Assembly (NCBI RefSeq): GCF_047238125.1
Contig: NZ_JBDFMH010000001.1
Coordinates: forward strand, 1,054,001 to 1,118,000
Reading direction: 5' to 3'
Length of the DNA stretch: 64,000 bases
From: JBDFMH01 sp047238125
GTDB lineage: Bacteria > Pseudomonadota > Alphaproteobacteria > Sphingomonadales > Sphingomonadaceae
Position 1 is the stretch's first letter; each line of letters opens with the position of its first letter. This document shows, piece after piece, positions 26,361 to 34,751 of this stretch. The notes under the pieces are model-generated. The model ran no database searches and was not told where the DNA came from. It worked only from the letters and a program-made list of their open reading frames with translations. The translations under genes and the position numbers were made by a program.

Positions 26361-28366
26361 TCCGCGGCCTCCGCGAAATCCTGGCCGTGGATCAGCTCGG
26401 CCGAGCAGCGCTGCATCGTCGGGCTCGCGCGGCAGATCGAATTGGTCAGGTAGAAGTCCCTGATCGGATAGCCGATCGGCCCGCTGGCATCGGATGCCAG
26501 CGACGGCGGCGCCCAGGCGTAGTCGGCCAGCCCCTCCTGCCCCAGCGCCGGCACGTCCGCCGCCATCGCGCTGCGCAACTGGTCGAGCGTGTCGAATGGC
26601 AGCGTGCGGCCGAGCACATCGGACAGCGCGCGCAGGATGGTCCAGTCCTCGCGCGCATCACCCGGCGGAAATACCGCGCGGTCGCCGCGCTGAACGCGGC
26701 CTTCCAGGTTCACCCAGGTGCCCGCCTTCTCAGCATAAGTCGCGCCGGGCAGCACGACATCCGCCGATGCCGCGCCAGCTTCACCATGATGTCCCATATA
26801 GACCTTATATGACACACCAAATAGGTTCGTGTCAAGCTCGTCCGCACCCAGCATGAACAGCAGTTTCGGCGCGGCCGCAGCCAGATCGGCGATGCCGCCG
26901 GGCTGCGCATAGCCCAGCATCAGCCCACCCATGCGCGCTGCCGCCATGTGCAGCACGTTGAACCCGTTCCAGCCCTCGCGGATCAGCCCAAGCGATCCGA
27001 CCGCGGCCAGCGCCACGCCAAGTCCGCCGGCCTTCAGCCCGCCGCCGCCCAGGATCAAGGCCGGCCGTGCCGCGCCGGCGAACGCGTCCGCCGCCGCCTG
27101 CGGCAGCTTGCCGATCAGCGAGATGTCGTTGCCGATCCACTCGACCGGGTAGGTCAGGTCGATCTCTTCGCCGATCGCGAATACCTTGGCGCCGCGCTTC
27201 ACTGCCTTGCGGATCCGCGTATTCACCAGCGGCGCTTCCCAGCGCACGTTCGATCCCGCGATCAGGATCACGTCCGCGGTCTCGATCCCGGCGATCGTGG
27301 AATTGAAGTTCACCGCCGCCAGGTTCGAGCAATCATAGTCGAGCCCGGTCTGCCGCCCCTCGAGCAGCGTCGAGCCCATCGATGCCAGCAGCGCCTTGGC
27401 GGCATACATCGTCTCGCAGTCGACCAGGTCGCCTGCCACCGCCGCAACCGACGATCCGGCCGCGTCCGCCGCCTGCTTGATCGCCACGAACGCCTCGGCC
27501 CAGCTCGCCTCGACCAGCCGGCCGTCGCGGCGGACATAGGGTTTATCGAGCCGGCGGCGGACCAGCCCGTCGACCGCGTGGCGCGTCTTGTCCGACGCCC
27601 ATTCCTCGTTCACATCCTCGTTTACCCGCGGCAGCGCGCGCAGCACCTGTCGGCCGCGGCTGTCGAGCCGGATGTTCGTGCCGACCGCATCCATCACGTC
27701 GATCGCGCGGGTCTTCTTCAGCTCCCACGGCCGTGCCTCGAACGCATAAGGCTTCGAGGTCAGCGCGCCGACCGGGCACAGGTCGACCACGTTGCCGGAC
27801 AATTCGGAGGTCACTGCCTTTTCTAGATAGGAGGTGATCTGCATGTCCTCGCCGCGATAGAGCGCGCCGATCTCCTCCACGCCCGCCACTTCCTGGGCGA
27901 AGCGGACGCAGCGTGTGCACTGGATGCAGCGGGTCATCACCGTCTTGACGATGGGGCCCATATATTTCTCGGTCACCGCGCGCTTGTTCTCGTGATAGCG
28001 GCTGTGGCCCTTGCCATAGGCGATCGACTGATCCTGCAGGTCGCATTCGCCGCCCTGATCGCAGATCGGGCAATCCAGCGGATGGTTGATCAGCAGGAAT
28101 TCCATCACGCCTTCGCGCGCCTTCTTCACCTTCTCGGTGGTGGTGAAGACTTCCATCTTGTCGGCGGCGGGCAGTGCGCAGCTTGCTTGCGGCTTGGGCG
28201 GACCCGGCTTCACCTCGACCAGGCACATCCGGCAATTGCCCGCGATGCTAAGCCGCTCATGATAGCAGAAGCGCGGGATCTCCTTGCCAGCCGCCTCGCA
28301 GGCCTGCAGCACGGTCGCGCCCGCAGGTACCTCGACCTCGATCCCGTCAACGGTAAGTGTGGGCAT
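26357..28366 (-). CDS. nuoG: NADH-quinone oxidoreductase subunit G
   Basis: A 669-aa iron-sulfur subunit of the peripheral arm. The N-terminal 2Fe-2S ferredoxin domain has CYHERLSIAGNCRMCLVE. It is followed by HPLDCPICDQGGECDLQDQ (His/Cys-ligated N5 cluster), RCIQCTRCVRFAQEVAG and DLCPVGALTSKP for the 4Fe-4S cluster, and then a molybdopterin-oxidoreductase-like domain to the end. The ATG at 28366 (MPTLTVDGIEVEVPAG) lies one base after the stop of the exported repeat protein. Confidence 0.97.
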   Translation of the reverse strand: MPTLTVDGIEVEVPAGATVLQACEAAGKEIPRFCYHERLSIAGNCRMCLVEVKPGPPKPQASCALPAADKMEVFTTTEKVKKAREGVMEFLLINHPLDCPICDQGGECDLQDQSIAYGKGHSRYHENKRAVTEKYMGPIVKTVMTRCIQCTRCVRFAQEVAGVEEIGALYRGEDMQITSYLEKAVTSELSGNVVDLCPVGALTSKPYAFEARPWELKKTRAIDVMDAVGTNIRLDSRGRQVLRALPRVNEDVNEEWASDKTRHAVDGLVRRRLDKPYVRRDGRLVEASWAEAFVAIKQAADAAGSSVAAVAGDLVDCETMYAAKALLASMGSTLLEGRQTGLDYDCSNLAAVNFNSTIAGIETADVILIAGSNVRWEAPLVNTRIRKAVKRGAKVFAIGEEIDLTYPVEWIGNDISLIGKLPQAAADAFAGAARPALILGGGGLKAGGLGVALAAVGSLGLIREGWNGFNVLHMAAARMGGLMLGYAQPGGIADLAAAAPKLLFMLGADELDTNLFGVSYKVYMGHHGEAGAASADVVLPGATYAEKAGTWVNLEGRVQRGDRAVFPPGDAREDWTILRALSDVLGRTLPFDTLDQLRSAMAADVPALGQEGLADYAWAPPSLASDASGPIGYPIRDFYLTNSICRASPTMQRCSAELIHGQDFAEAAE

Positions 28367-28367
28367 C

Positions 28368-29129
28368 TCAGTTCGATCCGTTCAGCATTGCGGTTTCAGC
28401 CTTCGGCGCGACCACGGTCCGGCGGTAGAGCGCCGATGCCAGCGCCAGCCTGATCCCTGTACGATTGGTTTTCAGGGTCACCTTCTTCGGCACGCAAGAT
28501 GAAAGCGACGGCACCAGCGCCGTGATCGCGACCTTCTCCGCCGGCGACGCTGGATCGGAGGTGACGAGTTGCACGCTCTCTGCCGGCGCGGTGAAGACGA
28601 GGCAATCGGCCATTGCCGATACGATGTCGCGTGAGGGATTGCCGGTTCGGATCGCCCGCGCCTGCGCCGCATCGTCAAAGGCCTGCTCGGCCATGACTGG
28701 GGGCGCGTGCTTGCGCAGCCAGGCTTCCGACAGCAGGCCGCGCAACGTCGCCCGGCTGAGGTTCACGGCTACCTGCGAGCCCATACCTTCTACCGACTTG
28801 CCGAGACAGCTGGTCAGCTGTGGCTGAAGGCGCACGAAATGGCTGTTGGACGCTGGATCGCCATCGTTGGTTTCCAGCGCGGCCATCACCCGCTTCTCCT
28901 CGCGATTGACCAGGCACCGTGCCATCGCCCGACCCGTGGCCATCGCGGCCTCCGCGGTCTGGTCGATCATCTCGGCCGAGCCGACATAACGATATGGATT
29001 GCCGGCATTGTAGACCGGCGCCACGGTCGATCGGCCCGGGATCAGCGTGCCGGTGCTGGCCTCTGGCGGCCGCGCTGTCGCCGGCGCGGCAAGCGTCGCG
29101 GTCAGGGCAAGGCAGCCGGCAAGCCTCAC
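28368..29129 (-). CDS. Exported repeat protein within the nuo operon (unknown function)
   Basis: A 253-aa protein with no recognised family. A short signal peptide (RLAGCLALTATLAAPATARP) precedes a mature region containing two similar halves of about 75 residues: ARCLV...DPAS...LQPQLTSCLGK...SRATLRGLLSEA and ADCLV...DPAS...LVPSLSSCVPK...NRTGIRLALASA. Each half has two cysteines in the same places. The GTG start at 29129 overlaps the nuoF stop as GTGA, and the stop lies 1 nt from nuoG, so it is translated with complex I genes although it is predicted to be periplasmic. Confidence 0.75.
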   Translation of the reverse strand: MRLAGCLALTATLAAPATARPPEASTGTLIPGRSTVAPVYNAGNPYRYVGSAEMIDQTAEAAMATGRAMARCLVNREEKRVMAALETNDGDPASNSHFVRLQPQLTSCLGKSVEGMGSQVAVNLSRATLRGLLSEAWLRKHAPPVMAEQAFDDAAQARAIRTGNPSRDIVSAMADCLVFTAPAESVQLVTSDPASPAEKVAITALVPSLSSCVPKKVTLKTNRTGIRLALASALYRRTVVAPKAETAMLNGSN

Positions 29130-30427
29130 TCGGCCGCCTCCAGCATGCCGCCGCGCTCGGCGATGCGCCGTTCCAGCTCCGGCCGGAAATGGCGGATCAG
29201 GCCCTGGATCGGCCAAGCCGCCGCGTCGCCCAGCGCGCAGATGGTGTGGCCTTCGACCTGGCGGGTCACCTCGTCCAGCATCGCGATCTCCTCCACGCGG
29301 GCATTGCCCTCGCGCAGGCGTTCCATCACGCGCCACATCCAGCCGGTGCCCTCACGGCACGGCGTGCACTGGCCGCAGCTCTCATGCTTGTAGAAATAGC
29401 TGATCCGGCTGATCGCGCGAACGATGTCGGTGGATTTGTCCATCACGATCACCGCCGCGGTGCCCAGGCCCGACTGCAGATCGCGCAGGCCGTCGAAATC
29501 CATCGGCGCATCCATGATCTGCGCGGCCGGCACCAGCGGCACTGACGAGCCGCCCGGAATCACCGCCAGCAGATTGTCCCACCCGCCGCGGATGCCGCCG
29601 GCGTGGCGGTCGATCAGCTCGCGGAACGGGATACCCATCGCTTCTTCGACCACGCACGGCTTGTTGACGTGGCCGGAGATCTGGAAAAGCTTGGTGCCCT
29701 CGTTCTTCTCGCGGCCGATGCCCTTGAACCAGGCAGGCCCGCGGCGAAGGATGGTTGGCACAACCGCGATCAATTCGACATTGTTCACGGTCGTCGGGCA
29801 GCCGTAGAGGCCCGCCCCAGCCGGGAAGGGCGGCTTCAGCCGCGGCTGGCCCTTCTTGCCTTCCAGGCTCTCGATCTGCGCGGTTTCCTCGCCGCAGATA
29901 TAGGCGCCTGCGCCACGGTGGACGAACACGTCGAAATCATAGCCCGATCCGGCGGCGTTCTTGCCCAGCAGCCCGCGGTCATAGGCCTGCGCGACTGCTG
30001 CGAACAGCGTCTCCGCCTCGCGGATGAACTCGCCGCGGATGTAGATATAGGCCGCCCGCGCACGCATCGCGAAGCCGGCGATCAGCGCGCCTTCGATCAG
30101 CTTGTGCGGATCGTGGCGGATGATCTCGCGATCCTTGCACGATCCGGGCTCGGATTCGTCGGCGTTGATCAGCAGGAAGCTCGGCTTTCCCGGCTTCGGC
30201 TCCTTGGGCATGAAGCTCCACTTCATGCCGGTCGGGAAGCCCGCGCCGCCGCGACCGCGCAAGCCGGACGCCTTGATGTCCTCGATGATCTGGTCCTGCC
30301 CGCGCGCCATCAGCGCCTTGGTGTCGTCCCAGTCGCCGCGCATGATCGCGGCATCGAGCGTCCAGGGCTGATAGCCGTAGACGTTGGTGAAGATCCGATC
30401 CTTGTCGGCCAGCGGCGCGATCGTCAT
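29126..30427 (-). CDS. nuoF: NADH-quinone oxidoreductase subunit F
   Basis: A 433-aa subunit that binds NADH, FMN and the N3 4Fe-4S cluster. Seen: GLRGRGGAGFPTGMKWSF (NADH/FMN glycine motif, about residues 53-70), INADESEPGSCKDREI, GAYICGEETAQIESLEG, and the cluster motif SCGQCTPCREGTGWM with a downstream Cys in HTICALGDAAAWP. The ATG at 30427 overlaps the nuoE stop as ATGA; an ATG two codons earlier is also possible. Confidence 0.97.
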   Translation of the reverse strand: MTIAPLADKDRIFTNVYGYQPWTLDAAIMRGDWDDTKALMARGQDQIIEDIKASGLRGRGGAGFPTGMKWSFMPKEPKPGKPSFLLINADESEPGSCKDREIIRHDPHKLIEGALIAGFAMRARAAYIYIRGEFIREAETLFAAVAQAYDRGLLGKNAAGSGYDFDVFVHRGAGAYICGEETAQIESLEGKKGQPRLKPPFPAGAGLYGCPTTVNNVELIAVVPTILRRGPAWFKGIGREKNEGTKLFQISGHVNKPCVVEEAMGIPFRELIDRHAGGIRGGWDNLLAVIPGGSSVPLVPAAQIMDAPMDFDGLRDLQSGLGTAAVIVMDKSTDIVRAISRISYFYKHESCGQCTPCREGTGWMWRVMERLREGNARVEEIAMLDEVTRQVEGHTICALGDAAAWPIQGLIRHFRPELERRIAERGGMLEAAE

Positions 30428-31092
30428 GCCCATTCGCCCCGGTAATCATGGTTCGCATCGACCATCTCGACCAATGTCGTCGGCCCGCCTTCGGGCGCCG
30501 ACGCCTGCCGCCCGGTCTGCGGACCCGGCTGCGGCGTGTCGCCGACGGCCAACGCCTCCAGGATCTGGGTCATGCTGTCGAAATCGAGATCCTCGTAATT
30601 ATCGTCGTTAATCTGCACCATCGGCGCATTGGCGCAGGTGCCCATGCATTCGACCTCGGTCAGCGTGAACAAGCCGTCGGGCGTGGTCTTGCCCTTGGCC
30701 AGCCCCTTCTGCTTGCAGGCTGCCATCACATCGTCCGATCCGCGGAGCATGCAGGGTGTGGTGCCGCACACCTGAACATGGAAGCGGCCGATCGGCGCCA
30801 TGTTGTACATGGTATAGAAGCTGACGACTTCGAGCGCGCGCATGTACGGCATCTCGACCTGCGCCGCGACGAATTCGATCACCGGCACCGGCAGCCAGCC
30901 CTGCGTGTTGGTCTCCGCGCCGACCTGGCGCTGCGCGAGATCGAGCAGCGGCATGATCGCCGAATGCTGCCGGCCCGGCGGATAGCGTGCGATGATGCCG
31001 GGCACCTTCGCGGCATTCTCGGGCGACCAGGCGAAACCGCCCCAGCGCGCGCGGGTTTCGGCCTCATCGGGAATGTGGGGAGCGTCAGCCAT
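30424..31092 (-). CDS. nuoE: NADH-quinone oxidoreductase subunit E
   Basis: A 222-aa thioredoxin-fold subunit with the N1a 2Fe-2S cluster. The ligand motifs are VQVCGTTPCMLRGSDDV and VECMGTCANAPMVQIND. A low-complexity C-terminal extension rich in Gly, Pro and Gln follows about residue 185, as is common in alphaproteobacteria. The start at 31092 overlaps the end of the 70-aa membrane protein by 8 nt. Confidence 0.96.
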   Translation of the reverse strand: MADAPHIPDEAETRARWGGFAWSPENAAKVPGIIARYPPGRQHSAIMPLLDLAQRQVGAETNTQGWLPVPVIEFVAAQVEMPYMRALEVVSFYTMYNMAPIGRFHVQVCGTTPCMLRGSDDVMAACKQKGLAKGKTTPDGLFTLTEVECMGTCANAPMVQINDDNYEDLDFDSMTQILEALAVGDTPQPGPQTGRQASAPEGGPTTLVEMVDANHDYRGEWA

Positions 31093-31297
31093 TGTGCGGC
31101 ACCTGATTTCGAACGGCGCTGATCATACGGAACGCGACACACGCCGTGCCGCTGAACAGCAGGCCCGCCAGCGCCACGAAGCCGAGCGCCCAGGCGATGT
31201 GCGGCTGATCCGGCGAGGACTTGCCGAGCAGTACCGCAACCGCGAACAGCGCCATGCTGGCGACCAGCGCAAGGCGAGCGATCAGCAGCCCCCTCAC
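31085..31297 (-). CDS. 70-aa membrane protein between nuoD and nuoE
   Basis: A small protein with two predicted membrane helices (LIARLALVASMALFAVAVLL and IAWALGFVALAGLLFSG) and a basic tail. Function unknown. The GTG at 31297 is chosen because it overlaps a TGA as GTGA, exactly as a gene following nuoD would. That TGA belongs to a 12-codon relic that repeats the nuoD C-terminus (NuoD-like LFGECDR). Its 3' end overlaps nuoE. It is possibly an accessory or assembly factor, by position only. Confidence 0.6.
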   Translation of the reverse strand: MRGLLIARLALVASMALFAVAVLLGKSSPDQPHIAWALGFVALAGLLFSGTACVAFRMISAVRNQVPHNG

Positions 31298-31316
31298 CGG
31301 TCGCACTCCCCGAACA
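31293..31316. repeat. 24-bp direct repeat, copy 1 (duplicated nuoD tail)
   Basis: Perfect 24-bp match to 31828-31851, encoding on the minus strand the last codons of nuoD, its TGA stop and the first base of the next gene. It lies at the distal end of the inserted 166-aa gene. A 12-codon ORF starting at 31332 (MTRNVLFGECDR) ends in this copy. Confidence 0.9.
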
Positions 31317-31331
31317 GGACATTGCGGGTCA

Positions 31332-31832
31332 TCAGGCGCACTCCCAATCACCAACTTGAACCAAGTCTCCGCATTCAAGGCATTTCCCATGAATGTTGAT
31401 GACGTCAAAATAATCCGAAGTGCTTCCGCCGTCTTCGCTTACGATCTCAACTATCTCGGTTGCATCGATATTATAGCTTAGCTCGACCAAGCAGACGAAG
31501 CGGTCTGTATGACCTTGCCGACAAGTCACGGGAACGGATGACTTGGCTTGCCGGTAGGAAGCCCCCCCGTTCAGAAGCCCGTCATAGCCATCGCGGTTGC
31601 TATCGAAGAACGTCACTGATTTGCCGCATTGCCTGCAATCAAACCGCACCGGATCGAGATGTTCGCGATCAACGACCTCCCCGGCAACAATACGGCCAAA
31701 GGTGCTCGAACAGGGGCACTGCAAACGCCAGCGAACGAAAACGTCCTGCACCCCCTCGCTGACGGCGACAAGTCCGTTAAAATTACGAGGTGGGGACTCA
31801 GCTGCAGATCGAGCCGTCTCGCTCAAACTCAC
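31332..31832 (-). CDS. Cysteine-rich zinc-ribbon-like protein inserted in the nuo operon
   Basis: A 166-aa hypothetical protein with four cysteine pairs or Cys/His pairs: LQCPCSS, FDCRQCGK, TCRQGHTDRFVC and KCLECGD...WEC, which suggests one or two zinc ribbons. No signal peptide or membrane segment is seen. It starts at GTG 31832, overlapping the nuoD stop as GTGA, and ends TGATG against a 12-codon nuoD-tail relic. Its sequence is clearly AT-richer than the flanking nuo genes, and it is bracketed by a 24-bp direct repeat, so it is probably a recent insertion. Function unknown. Confidence 0.7.
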   Translation of the reverse strand: MSLSETARSAAESPPRNFNGLVAVSEGVQDVFVRWRLQCPCSSTFGRIVAGEVVDREHLDPVRFDCRQCGKSVTFFDSNRDGYDGLLNGGASYRQAKSSVPVTCRQGHTDRFVCLVELSYNIDATEIVEIVSEDGGSTSDYFDVINIHGKCLECGDLVQVGDWECA

Positions 31833-31851
31833 CGGTCGCACTCCCCGAACA
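31828..31851. repeat. 24-bp direct repeat, copy 2 (genuine nuoD 3' end)
   Basis: Second copy of the 24-bp repeat at 31293-31316, here as the authentic nuoD C-terminus (FGECDR and stop). The two copies are 535 bp apart and bracket the AT-richer 166-aa gene. Confidence 0.9.
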
Positions 31852-33052
31852 CAACGTCGATCGCGGAGAGGATGGCAGTGGTGTCGGCCAGCATGTGGCC
31901 CTTCATCATGAAGTCCATCGCCTGGAGATGGCTGAACGCGGTCGGGCGGATCTTGCAGCGGTACGGCTTGTTGCTGCCGTCCGACACCAGATAGACGCCG
32001 AACTCGCCCTTCGGGCTCTCGGTCGCGACATACACATCGCCCGCGGGCACGTGGAAGCCTTCGGTGTAGAGCTTGAAGTGATGGATCAGCGCTTCCATCG
32101 ACTGCTTCATCTCACCGCGCTTGGGCGGCACCACCTTGCGGTCGAGCGAGGCGATCGGCCCTTCCGGCATCTCGTCAATGCACTGCTTGATGATCCGCAT
32201 CGACTGGCGGACCTCCTCGACGCGCACCATGAAGCGGTCGTAGCAATCGCCCCGCGTCCCGACCGGGATCTCGAAATTCATCCGGTCGTACACGTCGTAT
32301 GGCTGCGACTTGCGGATATCCCATGGCACGCCCGCCGCGCGGATCATCGGGCCGGAAAAGCCCCAGGCGATCGCATCGTCGCGGCTGACGGTGCCGATAT
32401 CCACGTTGCGCTGCTTGAAGATGCGATTGTCGACAACGAGGCTCATCGCATCCTCGAACAGGGTCGGCACGCGCTTCTCGAGCCAGTCGTAGATATCGGT
32501 CAGCAGCTTCAGCGGCACATCCTGGTGCACGCCGCCTGGGCGGAACCAGGCCATGTGCATGCGCGCGCCCGATGCCCGCTCGAAGAAGCCGTAGGTATCC
32601 TCGCGGATCTCGAACAGCCACAGGTTCGGCGTCATCGCGCCCACGTCCATCACATGCGAACCCAGGTTCAGCATGTGGTTGGAAATGCGGGTCAATTCCG
32701 CGAACAGCACACGCAGATATTGCGCCCGCAGCGGCACTTCCAGCCCCAGCAGCTTCTCGATCGCCAGCACATAGCTATGCTCCATGCACAGCGGCGAGCA
32801 GTAATCGAGCCGATCGAAATAAGGCAGTGCCTGGAGATAGGTCTTGTATTCGATCAGCTTCTCGGTGCCGCGATGGAGCAGGCCGACATGGGGATCGACC
32901 CGTTCGACGATCTCGCCGTCCATCTCCATCACCATCCGCAGCACGCCGTGCGCGGCCGGATGCTGCGGGCCGAAGTTGACCGTATAATTCTCGATCGCGA
33001 CATCGCCGATCGTCGGATCGGCCGGGGTCAGCGTCTCGTAGGTCGTCGCCAT
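31829..33052 (-). CDS. nuoD: NADH-quinone oxidoreductase subunit D
   Basis: A 407-aa 49-kDa-type subunit that forms the quinone-binding site with NuoB. Seen: YTVNFGPQHPAAHGVLRMVMEM (about residues 29-50, quinone-site His and NFGPQHPA), HVGLLHRGTEKLIE, DYCSPLCMEHSYV and the C-terminal RIRPTAF-type region CKIRPTAFSHLQAMD. It ends FGECDR. nuoC and nuoD are separate genes here, overlapping as TGATG. Confidence 0.98.
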   Translation of the reverse strand: MATTYETLTPADPTIGDVAIENYTVNFGPQHPAAHGVLRMVMEMDGEIVERVDPHVGLLHRGTEKLIEYKTYLQALPYFDRLDYCSPLCMEHSYVLAIEKLLGLEVPLRAQYLRVLFAELTRISNHMLNLGSHVMDVGAMTPNLWLFEIREDTYGFFERASGARMHMAWFRPGGVHQDVPLKLLTDIYDWLEKRVPTLFEDAMSLVVDNRIFKQRNVDIGTVSRDDAIAWGFSGPMIRAAGVPWDIRKSQPYDVYDRMNFEIPVGTRGDCYDRFMVRVEEVRQSMRIIKQCIDEMPEGPIASLDRKVVPPKRGEMKQSMEALIHHFKLYTEGFHVPAGDVYVATESPKGEFGVYLVSDGSNKPYRCKIRPTAFSHLQAMDFMMKGHMLADTTAILSAIDVVFGECDR

Positions 33053-33711
33053 CAGCGCTTCACCTCGTCAGCCTTTAGCGGGGTCGGCGCGCCGGGGGCT
33101 TCGGGCGCCTTCTCGTCGCCGGGCAGCACATATTCGGCGCCTTCCCAAGGGCTCATGAAATCGAAGCTGCGGAAGTCCTGCGCCAGCTTCACCGGCTCAT
33201 AGACCACGCGCTTGTCCGCCTCCGAATAGCGCAGCTCGACATAGCCGGTCAGCGGAAAGTCCTTGCGCTGCGGATGGCCGCGGAACCCATAATCGGTCAG
33301 GATCCGGCGCAGATCCGGGTTCCCCTCGAAAAAGACGCCGTACATGTCATATACTTCGCGCTCCAGCCAGCCGGCCACCGGCCATAGCCCCGTCACGGAA
33401 GGCACCGGCTCCACCTCGTCGGTTGCGACATGGACGCGGATGCGATGGTTCTTCGTCAGCGACAACAGGCAGTAGACGACTTCGAACCGCTCCGCGCGAT
33501 CGGGATAGTCGACCCCGGCAATCTCCATCAGCTGCTGATAGTGCAGCTCGTCGCGCAGCGTACGCATTGCCGCCACCAGTTCGCCGCGCGCCACGTCGAG
33601 CCGCACTTCGCCCACCGCCTCCGATGCGTCCACCAGCGCGGCGCCGAGCGCCGCGCGCGCGGCATCGATCACGCCGTCATTGGGGGCATATTTGGGGAAA
33701 GGCGCCGTCAC
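33052..33711 (-). CDS. nuoC: NADH-quinone oxidoreductase subunit C
   Basis: A 219-aa 30-kDa-type subunit of the peripheral arm. The family signature EREVYDMYGVFFEGNPDLRR (about residues 117-136) and GFRGHPQRKDFPLTGYVEL are present. A proline-rich tail ends the protein. The start ATG at 33711 overlaps the nuoB stop, so nuoB, nuoC and nuoD form one coupled block. Confidence 0.97.
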   Translation of the reverse strand: MTAPFPKYAPNDGVIDAARAALGAALVDASEAVGEVRLDVARGELVAAMRTLRDELHYQQLMEIAGVDYPDRAERFEVVYCLLSLTKNHRIRVHVATDEVEPVPSVTGLWPVAGWLEREVYDMYGVFFEGNPDLRRILTDYGFRGHPQRKDFPLTGYVELRYSEADKRVVYEPVKLAQDFRSFDFMSPWEGAEYVLPGDEKAPEAPGAPTPLKADEVKR

Positions 33712-34262
33712 CGTTCGATCGTCCCCGATCGGCGGATCTTCCGTTGCAGCTGCATGATACCGTACAGCAAAGCCTCCGCGGTCGGTGGGCAGCCCGGCAC
33801 GTAGATGTCGACCGGCACGATCCGGTCACAGCCGCGCACCACCGAATAGCTGTAATGATAATAGCCGCCGCCATTGGCGCACGACCCCATCGAGATCACG
33901 TAGCGCGGCTCTGACATCTGGTCGTAGACCCGGCGCAGGGCCGGCGCCATCTTGTTGCACAGCGTGCCCGCCACGATCATCACGTCCGACTGGCGCGGCG
34001 ATGCGCGCGGGGCGGCGCCGAACCGCTCGAGATCATAGCGCGGCATGTTGACGTGGATCATTTCGACCGCGCAGCACGCCAGGCCGAACGTCATCCACCA
34101 CAGCGATCCGGTGCGGGCCCACTGGAACAGATCCTCGGTCGACGTGACCAGGAAACCCTTGTCCTGAACCTCGGCGGTCAGATCATCGAAGAAGGCGCGA
34201 TCGGGCTCGGTCCCCTCGGGCGGGAACGGCGCGTTCGGCGAGCCTGCGATTTCTACTCCCAA
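33708..34262 (-). CDS. nuoB: NADH-quinone oxidoreductase subunit B
   Basis: A 184-aa subunit with the N2 4Fe-4S cluster, the last electron donor to quinone. The ligands lie in FGLACCAVEMIHV, GSCANGGGYYHYS and VPGCPPTAEALLYG. No ATG or GTG is in frame near the expected N-terminus. TTG at 34262 gives MGVEIAGSPNAPFPPEG, has GGGAG about 8 nt upstream and overlaps the end of nuoA by 10 nt, so a TTG start is chosen. Confidence 0.95.
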   Translation of the reverse strand: MGVEIAGSPNAPFPPEGTEPDRAFFDDLTAEVQDKGFLVTSTEDLFQWARTGSLWWMTFGLACCAVEMIHVNMPRYDLERFGAAPRASPRQSDVMIVAGTLCNKMAPALRRVYDQMSEPRYVISMGSCANGGGYYHYSYSVVRGCDRIVPVDIYVPGCPPTAEALLYGIMQLQRKIRRSGTIER

Positions 34263-34630
34263 TCGAGCGCTCCCTTCTTCCAGGCATAGGCGAAGCCGAT
34301 GGTCAGTTCGGCAAGGAAGATCATCATTGCCAGCCAGCCGGCAAAGCCGATCGCGCCCAGCGAAACCGCCCACGGATAGAGGAACGCGGCCTCGAGATCG
34401 AAGATGATGAACAGGATCGCGACCAGATAGAAGCGCACGTCGAACTGCGCGCGGCTGTCCTCGAACGCGGGAAAGCCGCACTCATATTCGGTCAGCTTGT
34501 CCGGATAGGGGTTGGACGCGCCGGTGAACTTGGCCGCGATCATCGGCAGCGCCACAAACACGGTGGAGATCGCCAGGGCGATACCCAGGAACAGCAGAAT
34601 CGGCAGATATCCGGCGGCGACCGACGCCAT
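34253..34630 (-). CDS. nuoA: NADH-quinone oxidoreductase subunit A
   Basis: A 125-aa, three-helix membrane subunit, first gene of the complex I operon. The conserved loop NPYPDKLTEYECGFPAFED (about residues 42-60, with the switch Cys) and RFYLVAILFIIFDLEAAFLYPW are typical. The ATG at 34630 gives MASVAAGYLPILLFLG. A promoter candidate lies 46 nt upstream. Confidence 0.97.
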   Translation of the reverse strand: MASVAAGYLPILLFLGIALAISTVFVALPMIAAKFTGASNPYPDKLTEYECGFPAFEDSRAQFDVRFYLVAILFIIFDLEAAFLYPWAVSLGAIGFAGWLAMMIFLAELTIGFAYAWKKGALDWE

Positions 34631-34675
34631 GTGCGAACTCCGAGAGAGGCGCTTTGCGCGCCGGTTTCCGGGCGG

Positions 34676-34704
34676 CTTCTAGGCTTGCCGCACCTGCGAA
34701 GCAA
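34676..34704 (-). promoter_or_regulatory. Predicted promoter of the nuo operon
   Basis: On the minus strand TTGCTT (34699-34704) and TAGAAG (34676-34681) are separated by 17 bp, 45 nt ahead of the nuoA start codon, in the only sizeable gap between suhB and nuoA. Identified by eye; no regulator site is recognised. Confidence 0.4.
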
Positions 34705-34751
34705 GGTTTGCAGGCCTGAAAATGACTCGCAGCCGTCTGCGTTTGTTCCGT

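Noticed and set aside
31293..31851. Insertion-sequence-type target duplication at the nuoD repeat
   Set aside because: The 24-bp repeat is longer than usual target duplications, there are no terminal inverted repeats, and the enclosed gene is not a transposase; a recombination or duplication event fits better.
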